26,072 bases of DNA from an uncultured Ignavibacteriota bacterium (GCA_937915485.1 CALGII010000253.1:1-26072), one strand, 5' to 3'. Counted from the first letter of the stretch, positions 13,798 to 22,376 are shown. A program made the numbers and translations. The notes: generated by a model not told the origin, from the letters alone.

Positions 13798-14877
13798 ATG
13801 AAAGATATCCGCAAAATATCCGTGTACGACACGCTCGTCGTTTATTACTTCTCGGGCACAGGCAACGCTCTCAAAGCCGCGCGGTGGCTCGCTGACAGGG
13901 CATCGGAGTACGGAATGGAAGTTCATCTTCATTCGATTGACAGATTTGAAAAAGTCACTCCTCCCGAATTGAACGGGAAGACTCTTATCTTGTTCTGCTA
14001 TCCGACTCACGGCTTCAATCTCGCGCCGATTATGATGAAGTACATCGCGAAGTTTCCGCGCGGTAAATCGGGAGTCGTAACTCTTAACACGCGGGGCGGG
14101 CTGAAGTTCGGAAAGATTTATTTTCCCGGACTTAGCGGCGTCGCGCAATTGCTTCCGATGTTCCTGCTTCTTCTGAAGGGTTATAAAATAAAGGGCTCGC
14201 TTCCTTTCGATATGCCTTCGAACTGGGTTTCGATTCATCCGGGTCTCACTGATTCGGCTGCTGGAGAGATTTCAAGAAGACGCGAACGGCAGATTGGTAA
14301 GTTCGCCGAAAGGCTTTTCGAAAAAGGGCGCGCGTTCAGTTACAAATTCTTCGTGTACCTGCCGCTGGATATCGCCGTTGCTCCGATAACAATCGGTTAC
14401 TATTTTTGCGGAAGGTTTATGTTCGCGAAATCGTTTTACGCTTCCGCCGACTGCAACGACTGCAGGCTGTGCATCGAGAAATGTCCGACGAATTCAATCG
14501 TGCTCGTGGGGAAAAGACCGTTCTGGCGGTACACCTGCGAGAGTTGTATGCGATGCATCAGCATCTGTCCGAGCAAATCGATACAGACTGCGCACTCATT
14601 CGTGATACCGATGATGTATTTGTTCTCGCTTATTCCCGTAACCGCCGCCGCCGTGAACATACTCGGACTTCCCGCGGACGGCATTCTTCAGGATGTATTA
14701 ATCCGCGTGATTAACTGGGTTGCGGTGTTCCTTTTTATGATAGCGGGATATTTCATTTTCGCGCAATTGCTGAGAGTGAAATTCATAAACAGATTTTTCG
14801 AATACACTTCGCTCACGAGATACTGGAAAAGATACATTGCTTCGGGAATGAAATTCAGGGATTTCGGAACGAAATAA
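13798..14877 (+). CDS. EFR1-type flavodoxin/ferredoxin membrane-associated protein
   Basis: A 359-residue fusion. A flavodoxin-like domain opens with V-V-Y-Y-F-S-G-T-G-N at 14-23 (FMN phosphate loop) and includes C-Y-P-T-H-G at 67-72. A 2[4Fe-4S] ferredoxin module follows, with C219, C222, C225, C229 and C247, C250, C253, C257. The C-terminal part has two hydrophobic segments (about 270-292 and 303-325) that look like membrane helices, a departure from the shorter soluble EFR1 proteins. It is expected to be an electron carrier/oxidoreductase at the cytoplasmic membrane; the partner is unknown. It probably shares a transcript with the lipoprotein gene. The 3' end is embedded in a duplicated GAAATAATT motif. 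Confidence 0.8.
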   Translation: MKDIRKISVYDTLVVYYFSGTGNALKAARWLADRASEYGMEVHLHSIDRFEKVTPPELNGKTLILFCYPTHGFNLAPIMMKYIAKFPRGKSGVVTLNTRGGLKFGKIYFPGLSGVAQLLPMFLLLLKGYKIKGSLPFDMPSNWVSIHPGLTDSAAGEISRRRERQIGKFAERLFEKGRAFSYKFFVYLPLDIAVAPITIGYYFCGRFMFAKSFYASADCNDCRLCIEKCPTNSIVLVGKRPFWRYTCESCMRCISICPSKSIQTAHSFVIPMMYLFSLIPVTAAAVNILGLPADGILQDVLIRVINWVAVFLFMIAGYFIFAQLLRVKFINRFFEYTSLTRYWKRYIASGMKFRDFGTK

Positions 14878-14954
14878 TTCCTTTCGCGGGGAAATAATTA
14901 CGCCGAAATAATTTTTTTCGCGGAAAAAACTATACGTCGAAAATAATTCCTTTC
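14871..14954 (+). repeat. Clustered GAAATAATT repeats after EFR1
   Basis: GAAATAATT occurs at 14871, 14891 and 14905, and GAAAATAATT at 14939. Copies 1 and 3 continue in similar form (cctttcgcgg and ttttttcgcgg), and copy 4 continues CCTTTC. The first copy contains the EFR1 stop codon, so this looks like slippage duplication of the gene end. Confidence 0.6.
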
Positions 14955-15000
14955 TTTATAATCCGAATAGGATTAATTTCCTCGAAATTATCCCATACAA

Positions 15001-16551
15001 ATGGAGCCTGAAATTCCGGAAGTTCAGACGAAAGAAATCATCTCGCCCGCCGAAGAGAAATTTGAAAAAATGAGAAGCAAAACCGGGCTCGTGCTCGGTC
15101 CGCTCGTCTTTCTGATATTTTATTTTCTGCCTTACTCGTCGGTTTCGTATGAAGCGCACGCGCTCTCGGCGGTTATTCTTCTCGTGATTGTCTGGTGGAT
15201 AACGGAGCCCGTGCCGATACCCGCCGCGGCTCTGCTCGGAGCGTTGCTTTGCGTCGTCTTAAACGTGGCGGATATTAAAAAAGTGTTCGCTCCTTTCGCC
15301 GACCCGATTGTGTTTCTTTTTCTCGGGAGTTTCATTCTCGCGGAAGCGATGAGCAAGCACGGTCTCGATAAAAGGTTCGCGCTCGGAATTCTCAGGATGA
15401 AGTTCGTCGGGAAAAGCACGGGAAGGATTCTTTTCACTTTCGGGGCGATAACGGCGTTCATTTCGATGTGGATTAGCAATACCGCCGCCGCGGCTATGAT
15501 GCTTCCGATTGCCGTCGGCATCGTCGGCTCTGTCGCGAAAATAGCGGGTGAAGAAAAAGGCAGGAAAATCGACGTGAGGAAGTTCAGGTTCGGTACTGCT
15601 ATGATGCTAATGACGGCTTATTCGGCGTCGATTGGCGGAATCGGAACGCCAGTAGGCACGCCGCCGAATCTTATCGGCATAGCGATGATTGAAAAATTCG
15701 CGGGTCTGAGAATCTCGTTCTTCGAGTGGCTTATGTTCGCTTTGCCGATGCTCGTAATAATGTACGTGTTCCTTTTTCTTCTGATTTATTTTCTGAACAA
15801 GCCCGAAGTATCGGGGCTTAAAATCTCGGATTCTTTCGTGTCATCATCGAAACTTGATCTCGGTAAAATGAAACGCGGCGAAATAAATTCGATGATTGCT
15901 TTCTTTGTTACCGTCGCGCTCTGGATAATTCCCGGATTCATAGCCGTCATATACGGCACCGAATCGGGCGTGTTTAAAAATTACAACAACCATTTGCCTG
16001 AAGCCGCCGCGGCTCTTATCGGAGCGTCGCTGCTCTTTCTTCTACCCGTTGACAGGAAGAAAATGGAGTTTACAATCAACTGGAAGGATGTAACGCGCAT
16101 CGACTGGGGCACGCTGATTCTTTTCGGCGGCGGACTTTCGCTCGGCAATCTGATGTTTGAAACTAAACTCGCGGATTATCTCGGAAAATCGTTCATAAAC
16201 TTCAGCGGGCTTGAAACGGTTTGGGGAATTACGTTCGCGGCAATATTCATCGCTATAATCGTGAGCGAAGCGACTTCGAACACCGCGTCCGCCAATATGA
16301 TTGTTCCCGTTGTGATTTCAATCTGCATCGCGGGAAACATCAATCCCGTTCCGCCCGCCATAGGCGCGACGCTCGGCGCGAGTTGGGGATTCATGCTTCC
16401 GGTATCGACGCCGCCGAACGCGATTGTTTACGGTTCGGGAATGGTCCCGATTACGAAAATGATAAGGTCGGGCGTCTTCTTCGATATTATTGGAGGCGTC
16501 CTGATTTGGCTCATTCTAAGACTGCTTCTTCCTTTATTGAATCTCGGATGA
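15001..16551 (+). CDS. SLC13/DASS-family anion transporter
   Basis: A 516-residue inner-membrane protein with about eleven to twelve hydrophobic segments. It carries both signature S-N-T motifs of the divalent anion:sodium symporter family: I-S-N-T-A-A-A-A-M-M-L-P at 158-169 and T-S-N-T-A-S-A-N-M at 425-433. It also has the paired loops P-V-G-T-P-P-N-L-I (217-225) and P-V-S-T-P-P-N-A-I (467-475), which reflect the inverted-repeat fold. Substrates of the family are dicarboxylates, sulfate or phosphate; the sequence does not settle which. The first 25 residues are a charged cytoplasmic tail (P-E-I-P-E-V-Q-T-K-E). It stands alone on its strand, with no obvious terminator between it and the next, convergent gene other than the hairpin at 16568. 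Confidence 0.9.
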   Translation: MEPEIPEVQTKEIISPAEEKFEKMRSKTGLVLGPLVFLIFYFLPYSSVSYEAHALSAVILLVIVWWITEPVPIPAAALLGALLCVVLNVADIKKVFAPFADPIVFLFLGSFILAEAMSKHGLDKRFALGILRMKFVGKSTGRILFTFGAITAFISMWISNTAAAAMMLPIAVGIVGSVAKIAGEEKGRKIDVRKFRFGTAMMLMTAYSASIGGIGTPVGTPPNLIGIAMIEKFAGLRISFFEWLMFALPMLVIMYVFLFLLIYFLNKPEVSGLKISDSFVSSSKLDLGKMKRGEINSMIAFFVTVALWIIPGFIAVIYGTESGVFKNYNNHLPEAAAALIGASLLFLLPVDRKKMEFTINWKDVTRIDWGTLILFGGGLSLGNLMFETKLADYLGKSFINFSGLETVWGITFAAIFIAIIVSEATSNTASANMIVPVVISICIAGNINPVPPAIGATLGASWGFMLPVSTPPNAIVYGSGMVPITKMIRSGVFFDIIGGVLIWLILRLLLPLLNLG

Positions 16552-16567
16552 TGCGTATAAAAAATAA

Positions 16568-16593
16568 GTCTTTCCGCCGCGAGACGGAAAGAC
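16568..16593 (-). terminator. Terminator between SLC13 and DUF3078 genes
   Basis: GTCTTTCCG and CGGAAAGAC form a perfect 9-bp stem with an 8-nt loop. On the minus strand it is followed by TTATTTTTTATA, so it fits best as the end of the DUF3078 transcript, while also lying just past the SLC13 stop. Confidence 0.8.
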
Positions 16594-16625
16594 CGTAAAC
16601 AGTTTAAAAATATTATTGTGAAAGA

Positions 16626-17465
16626 CTAAAATATGACGTATGAAAATCCGACTTGAAGTGCTTCCTTTATTTGCGTCTTGAATGACGCCTTCTTTTCGTA
16701 AATAATGTTGACGCCAAGATTCACGTTTATGTAATCGTTGACTTTCGCCGTAATAATGTTGTCCCAGTTAACGTCCCAGACGTCGAGTGTGTTGAAGCGG
16801 GAAAACAATCTGAGTCTCGAAGAGTAAAGTATGTTTTGCATCAGGTCAACGTTCGCTTCGGTAACCGATTCGATGCCTGTTTCGAGTTTGAATTTTTCGA
16901 TTTTATCCGGCGTGTCGGGGTCGTCGGAGTATTTCGTGAATTCGCTGGTGATAACTTCCTGCAAGCCTACGCCGAGTCTGGTCGAAAAATTCTTCCTCGA
17001 GTAGATGAAACCAAGCGATTGCGTTATGTAGCCCGGGTCGAAGAAAGCCGCCGTCTGAATTTCGGGAGATACGCTGTAATCATATCCGTTGGAAATGCTC
17101 GAACGGACTTCGTTGCTGAAATAAGGATTGACCACCCAGCCGAGATGCCTTATCAGAATCGAGTTCAGCCTCAGTTCGTTGTCAGTCGTTTTGAACGAAC
17201 CGCTTGTCTTGGATTTTCCGTAAGCGAGTTTGAGACTGTTGTACAAATTCCATTTCTTGCTGTGATAATGAACGCCGAAATTTCCCAGCCCTGCGAAAGC
17301 TACGGCGTCTTCGCCTCCCTGAGTCCAGTTTGAAAATGAAATCTGGCTCAGGTTTAGCGCAACAGCTCCGCGAGGCGTCCAGCCGTATTTCAACGACGTA
17401 TCAACCTGCGCGGATAAAAGCGCTGCCGTGAATACGAGTATTAAAAGTAGTAAGGCTCTTTTCAT
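16626..17465 (-). CDS. DUF3078 secreted beta-barrel-like protein
   Basis: A 279-residue protein with a signal peptide (about 1-20, ending L-S-A-Q). The mature part matches the Bacteroidota DUF3078 pattern: W-T-P-R-G-A-V-A-L-N-L-S-Q-I-S-F-S-N-W-T-Q-G-G-E near 29-52, then alternating strands with many aromatic residues. The protein ends in F-S-Y-V-I-F, typical of an outer-membrane barrel C terminus. By this it should sit in the outer membrane; the function of the family is unknown. It precedes a hairpin terminator and shares the minus strand with the aquaporin gene 36 bp upstream. Confidence 0.85.
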   Translation of the reverse strand: MKRALLLLILVFTAALLSAQVDTSLKYGWTPRGAVALNLSQISFSNWTQGGEDAVAFAGLGNFGVHYHSKKWNLYNSLKLAYGKSKTSGSFKTTDNELRLNSILIRHLGWVVNPYFSNEVRSSISNGYDYSVSPEIQTAAFFDPGYITQSLGFIYSRKNFSTRLGVGLQEVITSEFTKYSDDPDTPDKIEKFKLETGIESVTEANVDLMQNILYSSRLRLFSRFNTLDVWDVNWDNIITAKVNDYINVNLGVNIIYEKKASFKTQIKEALQVGFSYVIF

Positions 17466-17500
17466 AAGATAATATTTTGATTCCGGTTTTTCCGAAATTG

Positions 17501-18178
17501 TTATTTTGTTAAGGCTTTTATCTTAAATAATATTCCTGCAAGGATTCCCGCTATGCTCGGAACACCGAGGAACAGCCACAATTGCTCGATTGCTTTTCCG
17601 CCTGCGAAAATCGCGGGTCCGAAACTTCTTGCTGGATTTACGGATACTCCCGTTATCTGTATTCCGAATATGTGAATCACTACAAGTGTTATGCCGATTG
17701 CGAGACCCGCAAGTTCCGTGTGAACTCCATCCTGAGTCGAGCCGAGTATTACTATTACAAAAAGAAAAGTCGCTACGAATTCAAAGATAATCGCCGACTG
17801 TAGAGCGTATCCGCCCATGTATCCCAGTCCCCAGCCATTCTGTCCCAGACCGCTTACGGTAACGTCGTATCCGGCTCTACCCGTCATAATGAGGAAAATT
17901 ACCGCGGCTCCGAGTATTCCGCCTATGAATTGAAAAATTATGTAACCCGCAAGGTCTTTTCCCGTCATCTTGCCGGCGAAGAAAACCCCAAGACTTACAG
18001 CGGGATTAATGTGGCATCCGGAAATCGGACCGATGCCGTATGCCATCGCTATTAAAGCCAGACCGAAAGCGAACGCGATTCCAAGCACCCCTACGGAGGC
18101 GCCCGCAACAACGGCGGTGCCGCATCCGAACAATACAAGCGTGAAAGTTCCTATTAACTCTGCAAAGTATTTTTTCAT
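17501..18178 (-). CDS. aqpZ: Aquaporin (AqpZ-like water channel)
   Basis: A 225-residue membrane protein of the MIP family with six hydrophobic segments. It has both pore motifs: G-C-H-I-N-P-A at 54-60 and S-V-N-P-A-R-S at 179-185. The selectivity-filter positions of AqpZ are kept as F38, H169 and R184, which supports a water rather than glycerol channel. The fourth position, Thr183 in Escherichia coli AqpZ, is valine here (V178). A long basic-free loop (residues about 100-122) links the halves. It would move water across the inner membrane during osmotic change. The short gap to the next gene suggests co-transcription with DUF3078. Confidence 0.93.
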   Translation of the reverse strand: MKKYFAELIGTFTLVLFGCGTAVVAGASVGVLGIAFAFGLALIAMAYGIGPISGCHINPAVSLGVFFAGKMTGKDLAGYIIFQFIGGILGAAVIFLIMTGRAGYDVTVSGLGQNGWGLGYMGGYALQSAIIFEFVATFLFVIVILGSTQDGVHTELAGLAIGITLVVIHIFGIQITGVSVNPARSFGPAIFAGGKAIEQLWLFLGVPSIAGILAGILFKIKALTK

Positions 18179-18394
18179 TGACGTAGTTTTTGGTTTATGA
18201 AATGTTAATTCTTCTTAATTTATTATATTTTTTTGTTTATTCCAACATCTGATAATTGCCTCACATTAATGAATAAATGATACGGATATTTTGAAACACG
18301 CGTTTTTATTTCATCGTATATAAACAAAAACGGATAATTTTTCCCTGTTTAAACTCTTGTTATTCGTTTTGTTCTTAACCTCAATTGTTTAAAA

Positions 18395-19933
18395 ATGAAA
18401 AACATTATTCTTCTGCTTTTTGTGCTGGCTGCTTTGTCAGTCACCCGGGCACAGACGGCACCCGTTGATACATCTGGGCTCGGCCGCATAAAATACGAGG
18501 CTCTGAATAATCCGAAGGCTATCAAAACACTTTCTTATCTCTGCAATGTATTCGGTCCCCGTCTTATGTGGTCTCCTGAATACAAAAAAGCCGCGGCGTG
18601 GATTGAATCCGGTCTGAAGGAATGGAATATACCCGATGTCTATTTTGAGGACATAAACAAGAAAGGAAAGTCCTGGTCGTTGAAGAAATATCACGTTTCC
18701 GTAATCGAACCTTATTCTATGAACCTGATTGTAAATCCGAAATGCTGGTCGCCGGGAACTCAGGGTACCATAAAAAGCGAAGCGGTGTATTTCAAGGCTT
18801 CGAAAACCGAAGAGTTTGAAAAGTACCGGGGTAAACTCAAAGGAAAGATCGTGCTCATATCCGACCCGATACCTCAGAGAATGGCAATGAGACCAATGGT
18901 GTCGCGGTTTAACGACGACACACTCAACGCGCTTTCAAACTATACGATTCCGACAAAAGAAGAAAAACTTTCAGCGGAGGAACAGGAGAAAAAGAACAAT
19001 AAACTCTATGTGGAATATTTTTCATTCTTCTCGAAGAAAGTCGCGTTCTGCAAGGAAGAAGGCGCGGCGCTTATCCTTGACGCGGGCGCGAGACAGTACG
19101 GGACTAATATTGCCTGGGGAAATATTTCAGCGGTAATGCCGAACGATATTTTTGATTTCCTCATTAAGTATGCGGGCGATCCGGATATACCGGAATCACT
19201 TCCGCAGATGGTTGTTTCGACAGAGCAATACAATACGATAATCGATATGCTGTCGAAAAATATTCAAGTGATGATTGAAGCGAATCTTGAGGTCGAGAAA
19301 AACGGTGTGACAGACGGATTTAACGTGATAGCGGAAATTCCGGGCACCGACCTGAAAGATGAAATCGTAATGATGGGAGGTCATCTCGATTCCTACACTT
19401 CAGCAAACGGCGTGGTTGATAACGGAACGGGCGTTGTTGCCTGCATTGAAGCCCTGCGTATTATTAAATCACTCGGCATTCAGCCGCGAAGAACAATCCG
19501 CATCGCCCTCTGGGGCGCCGAAGAAGAAGGTCTTGTCGGCTCGAAATATCATATTGATAAACATTTCAAAAACGGAAATGAAAAACTCTGCGCGTATTTT
19601 AATATGGATTTCGGCGTCGGCAGATTCAGAGGAATATATGCCGAGGAAAACGTTCGCGCCGCGTCGGTTTTCAAAGACTGGATTTCCGTGCTCAACGATG
19701 AAAAATTCAAGACCGTTTGTTTGAGCAGCGTCAAGAATTCCGATCAGGAATCGTTCTATGACGCGGGACTTCCGGGATTCGCCTTCATTCAGGACCCGCT
19801 TGACTATATGAGAATCTATCATACAAATATGGACTATCTTGACCGCGTTCCTCAGGACGACCTGAATCAGAATGTTTACATACTGTCTGCTTTTGCCTGG
19901 TTCGCCGCGAACATGAAAACTAATTTACAATAA
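18395..19933 (+). CDS. Secreted M28-family zinc peptidase
   Basis: A 512-residue exported protein (signal peptide 1-19, ending T-R-A-Q). A PA-like insert region lies around 125-290 and the M28 catalytic domain around 305-510. Zinc ligands can be followed: H330 in G-G-H-L-D-S, D342 in V-D-N-G-T-G, E378 in the A-E-E-E-G element (general base nearby), D405 in N-M-D-F-G and H476 in Y-H-T-N. D332 is the usual companion Asp. It should be an aminopeptidase or carboxypeptidase-like enzyme that trims peptides in the periplasm or outside the cell, with substrate unknown. It reads as complete. A DUF4405 gene follows 15 bp later. Confidence 0.9.
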   Translation: MKNIILLLFVLAALSVTRAQTAPVDTSGLGRIKYEALNNPKAIKTLSYLCNVFGPRLMWSPEYKKAAAWIESGLKEWNIPDVYFEDINKKGKSWSLKKYHVSVIEPYSMNLIVNPKCWSPGTQGTIKSEAVYFKASKTEEFEKYRGKLKGKIVLISDPIPQRMAMRPMVSRFNDDTLNALSNYTIPTKEEKLSAEEQEKKNNKLYVEYFSFFSKKVAFCKEEGAALILDAGARQYGTNIAWGNISAVMPNDIFDFLIKYAGDPDIPESLPQMVVSTEQYNTIIDMLSKNIQVMIEANLEVEKNGVTDGFNVIAEIPGTDLKDEIVMMGGHLDSYTSANGVVDNGTGVVACIEALRIIKSLGIQPRRTIRIALWGAEEEGLVGSKYHIDKHFKNGNEKLCAYFNMDFGVGRFRGIYAEENVRAASVFKDWISVLNDEKFKTVCLSSVKNSDQESFYDAGLPGFAFIQDPLDYMRIYHTNMDYLDRVPQDDLNQNVYILSAFAWFAANMKTNLQ

Positions 19934-19948
19934 ATTAAAATTACAATA

Positions 19949-20287
19949 ATGGAAACTAAAATAAAAAAATCTTTTAACACCCGAGCATTTGTTTCCGTCG
20001 CGATGTTCACATCTCTTCTCGCTCTGCCGCTCTCGGGATACATGAACCATATATTGCAGTTCGAAACGCTTACGACAGCGCGTCATTTCTGGATGTCGGT
20101 GCACGACGTTGCGGCAATTCTGTTCGCAGTGTTTTCAATCGTTCACATTTTTTTGAATAGACGCGCGCTTCTGAATTATGTTCATAAATTAAAAACTGTA
20201 GCCGTCAGCAAAGAAGCCATATTGGCTGTAATTCTTATTGTGTTCATTGTCGGATTTATTTCGATGCACGCTTTTCACGCGGGCTGA
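19949..20287 (+). CDS. DUF4405 small membrane protein
   Basis: A 112-residue protein with three transmembrane segments (about 13-30, 52-70, 88-106). The stretch H-D-V-A-A-I-L-F-A-V-F-S-I-V-H-I at 52-67 and several membrane-edge histidines (H46, H52, H66, H107, H110) fit the DUF4405 family, thought of as cytochrome-b-like. A heme-binding redox role is inferred from these histidines. It starts 15 bp after the M28 peptidase stop on the same strand, so shared transcription is likely, but I see no functional link between the two. Confidence 0.75.
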   Translation: METKIKKSFNTRAFVSVAMFTSLLALPLSGYMNHILQFETLTTARHFWMSVHDVAAILFAVFSIVHIFLNRRALLNYVHKLKTVAVSKEAILAVILIVFIVGFISMHAFHAG

Positions 20288-20334
20288 ACAGAACATTAAT
20301 TGTTTTCTTGAATAATATTCCTGAAGCGGGAAAT

Positions 20335-20754
20335 ATGACTGCCCGGGAAGAAAACGGATTTTTAAAAACGGAAAACCTTTTTACTCCGTATGTTGTTATA
20401 AAACCGATGAATGAAAACAAAGAAAAAAACAGCATCAAGCCTCTTATTACGCTGATAGTGTCATCTGGATTTTTCGGAATTATTCTCGTTCCGGCATTCT
20501 GGATAGCAATGTCAGGCGTGATGTTGTTTGACTCTCCCGGCTCGACAGAAAGCGTTTTTCTTCTTGTTTTATACGCAGTGTTTCTTTCTTTTCCTTTTGT
20601 AATTTTAATTTCGTTCACGTCCTGGATATTTTTTTATTTTGAAAAATATAAGTGGGCGGTTATAGTGTCGCTGTTTCCTCTCATAAACATTTTGAGCGCC
20701 TTGATTCTCATCTTCATATCTTACGTCTTCTTCAACGGCAGTCTCATCCCGTAA
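20335..20754 (+). CDS. Hypothetical small membrane protein
   Basis: About 139 residues from the ATG at 20335; a TTG 27 bp upstream and an ATG at 20407 are alternatives. I do not recognise the family. It has a polar N terminus, then three or four hydrophobic segments (L-I-T-L-I-V-S-S-G-F-F-G-I, V-F-L-L-V-L-Y-A-V-F-L-S-F, W-A-V-I-V-S-L-F-P-L-I). No His-rich or catalytic motif is visible. It follows DUF4405 after about 50 bp, and could be part of the same transcript. Confidence 0.6.
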   Translation: MTAREENGFLKTENLFTPYVVIKPMNENKEKNSIKPLITLIVSSGFFGIILVPAFWIAMSGVMLFDSPGSTESVFLLVLYAVFLSFPFVILISFTSWIFFYFEKYKWAVIVSLFPLINILSALILIFISYVFFNGSLIP

Positions 20755-20833
20755 TTTACCCTCCGGTACAGGTATGTTTTATTTCAAATCGTGTCGCTTT
20801 TTGGTATATTGTATCATAGAGAATAAGTCTAAT

Positions 20834-21655
20834 ATGATATCGCCTTTTAATATATTCCAATTGACAGAGGAGACAGTTAAAGAAGTTGAGAAGTTTCCTC
20901 CGGTGCCGCACAGGCACGACCACGAAGAATTGATAATTCTTACAGAAGGAAACGCGGAACATTTTGTAGATTTCAAAAAAGAAAAGGTGTCGGCACCTTC
21001 GGTAATATACGTCGCTCAATGCAGGGTGCACAAGTTTGTTCCGCAATCAGGCGCGCGGGGCTGGGTTATCCGCTATAAAGCAGGATTTATTCCTGAAAGC
21101 AAATTTCATTACTATTCCTGTTATATCGATAATGTGGAGTATATGATAAATCCCGGCTACTGCCTTGATAATATTGAAACACTCTGTGAACTTATGAAAA
21201 GCGAACTCGATTTGAAACCGCCGGATTTCAATACGATAAAACATCTTCTCGAAGCACTGATTTCAAAACTTGAAACTCTCGGACTGAATAAACTTCTGCC
21301 GGAAGAAAACCGGAATAATTACCGCGCCGTTACTTTTAAAAACTTTTTGAAAATTCTCGAAGATAATTTCCGCCGTCCAGTCGGAGTCGAATTTTATGCA
21401 GAGAAACTCAACATGTCGATTAGAAATCTCAACATTATATGCAGGGAGTTAATAAATAAAAGCGTCAGGGAATTAATTGAAACCCGCAAACTAATAGAAG
21501 CGCGCCGCCTTCTTCTTAATACCGAAAAATCCGTTTCAGAAATAGGTTTCGAACTCGGATATAACGAGAAATCCTATTTCACGCGGGTTTTCAGGGAAAA
21601 AACAGGCTCAACACCGTCACAATTCAGATCGCAATCGTTTTCAATTTCTGCTTAA
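20834..21655 (+). CDS. AraC-family transcriptional regulator
   Basis: About 273 residues from the ATG at 20834; an in-frame ATG 60 bp earlier adds an unlikely cysteine-rich, poorly conserved tail. The N-terminal half is a cupin-like sensor (P-H-R-H-D-H-E-E-L near the start, with the H-x-H-x-H-E pattern). The C-terminal hundred residues carry two helix-turn-helix motifs, with the AraC signature around V-S-E-I-G-F-E-L-G-Y-N-E-K-S-Y-F-T-R-V-F-R-E-K-T-G-S-T-P-S-Q (read in pieces). It is on the same strand as, and just before, the yceI-pirin cluster, so it may control that cluster; the target is inferred. Confidence 0.85.
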   Translation: MISPFNIFQLTEETVKEVEKFPPVPHRHDHEELIILTEGNAEHFVDFKKEKVSAPSVIYVAQCRVHKFVPQSGARGWVIRYKAGFIPESKFHYYSCYIDNVEYMINPGYCLDNIETLCELMKSELDLKPPDFNTIKHLLEALISKLETLGLNKLLPEENRNNYRAVTFKNFLKILEDNFRRPVGVEFYAEKLNMSIRNLNIICRELINKSVRELIETRKLIEARRLLLNTEKSVSEIGFELGYNEKSYFTRVFREKTGSTPSQFRSQSFSISA

Positions 21656-21689
21656 AAGTACCACTCATTTTCCGAAAAGTATTACCGCT

Positions 21690-21709
21690 ATATATGTAGG
21701 TACATATAT
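21690..21709 (+). promoter_or_regulatory. Palindromic operator-like site before yceI
   Basis: ATATATGTA-GG-TACATATAT, a perfect 9-bp inverted repeat with a 2-bp centre, 51 bp before the YceI start. A T-rich stretch with TATAGT follows. It looks like a site for a dimeric HTH regulator (MarR, HxlR or TetR type) rather than for AraC, which usually binds direct repeats. No such regulator gene is in the window. Confidence 0.6.
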
Positions 21710-21760
21710 TTTTGTATAGTAACTAATTTGAAATATAAACTTTAAACATAATAAAACATC

Positions 21761-22294
21761 ATGGAAAAAACAAAATGGGTTATTGACCCGACACACAGCA
21801 AAATAGGATTCAAGGTTAAGCACCTTATGATATCCAACGTTCTCGGCAACTTCAAGCAGTTTGAGGGCGAAGTCCTTACAGACGGCGATAATTTTGAGAA
21901 CGCCGAAATCAAACTTACAATTGACGCAGCATCTGTCGATACCGAAATAGCCGACAGGGACACGCATCTGAAAAGCGCCGATTTCTTCGATGCGGAAAAG
22001 TATCCTAAACTTACTTTTTCGGACGCGAAGATTGTGGACCTCGGTGATGATACTTTTGAAATGAAAGGCAATCTCACAATTAAAGATGTAACGAAACCCG
22101 TAAAACTTTCGGTGGAATTCGGCGGCATCATGAAAGATCCCTGGGGGAATGAAAAAGCCGGTTTTTCAATAAGCGGTAAAATCAACAGGAAAGACTGGGG
22201 ACTGACCTGGAACGCGGCTCTTGAAGCGGGCGGCGTGCTCGTCGGCGAAGACATAAAAATAATTATTGACGTTGAATTGCTGAAACAAAAGTAA
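21761..22294 (+). CDS. YceI-family lipid-binding-like protein
   Basis: A 177-residue protein of the YceI family, with the W-V-I-D-P-T-H-S-K-I-G-F opening, F-x-x-F-E-G-E strand, S-V-D-T-E-I-A-D-R-D-T-H-L-K-S-A-D-F-F-D-A-E-K-Y-P central motif (read in pieces), and N-R-K-D-W-G-L-T-W-N near the end. Related proteins form a lipocalin-like barrel and bind polyisoprenoid lipids. It lacks the usual signal peptide of periplasmic members, so it may be cytoplasmic. It lies behind a palindromic site and before a dioxygenase and a pirin. Stress-linked expression is known for the family. Confidence 0.9.
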   Translation: MEKTKWVIDPTHSKIGFKVKHLMISNVLGNFKQFEGEVLTDGDNFENAEIKLTIDAASVDTEIADRDTHLKSADFFDAEKYPKLTFSDAKIVDLGDDTFEMKGNLTIKDVTKPVKLSVEFGGIMKDPWGNEKAGFSISGKINRKDWGLTWNAALEAGGVLVGEDIKIIIDVELLKQK

Positions 22295-22295
22295 T

Positions 22296-22376
22296 ATGCT
22301 GCTGATTGATGTGAATTCGGAAAAAGATATGATTGTTGCATTACTTAATGACGTGAACGCGAACATTATTATATGA
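22296..22376 (+). CDS. Possible 26-residue leader ORF before the dioxygenase gene
   Basis: An ATG 1 nt after the YceI stop opens a 26-codon frame that ends in TGA within the ATGA overlap with the dioxygenase start (22373-22376). The layout fits translational coupling or a leader peptide. The peptide (hydrophobic residues around the middle, ending N-I-I-I) matches nothing I know. Without homology it may also be chance. Confidence 0.3.
   Translation: MLLIDVNSEKDMIVALLNDVNANIII

Noticed and set aside
13786..14238. 150-codon minus-strand open frame opposite the EFR1 gene
   Set aside because: Overlaps the flavodoxin domain of a clear gene; basic, low-complexity shadow sequence.
20774..20833. Upstream ATG for the AraC regulator
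   Set aside because: Adds a short cysteine- and aromatic-rich tail unlike AraC N termini; the ATG at 20834 gives the expected start.
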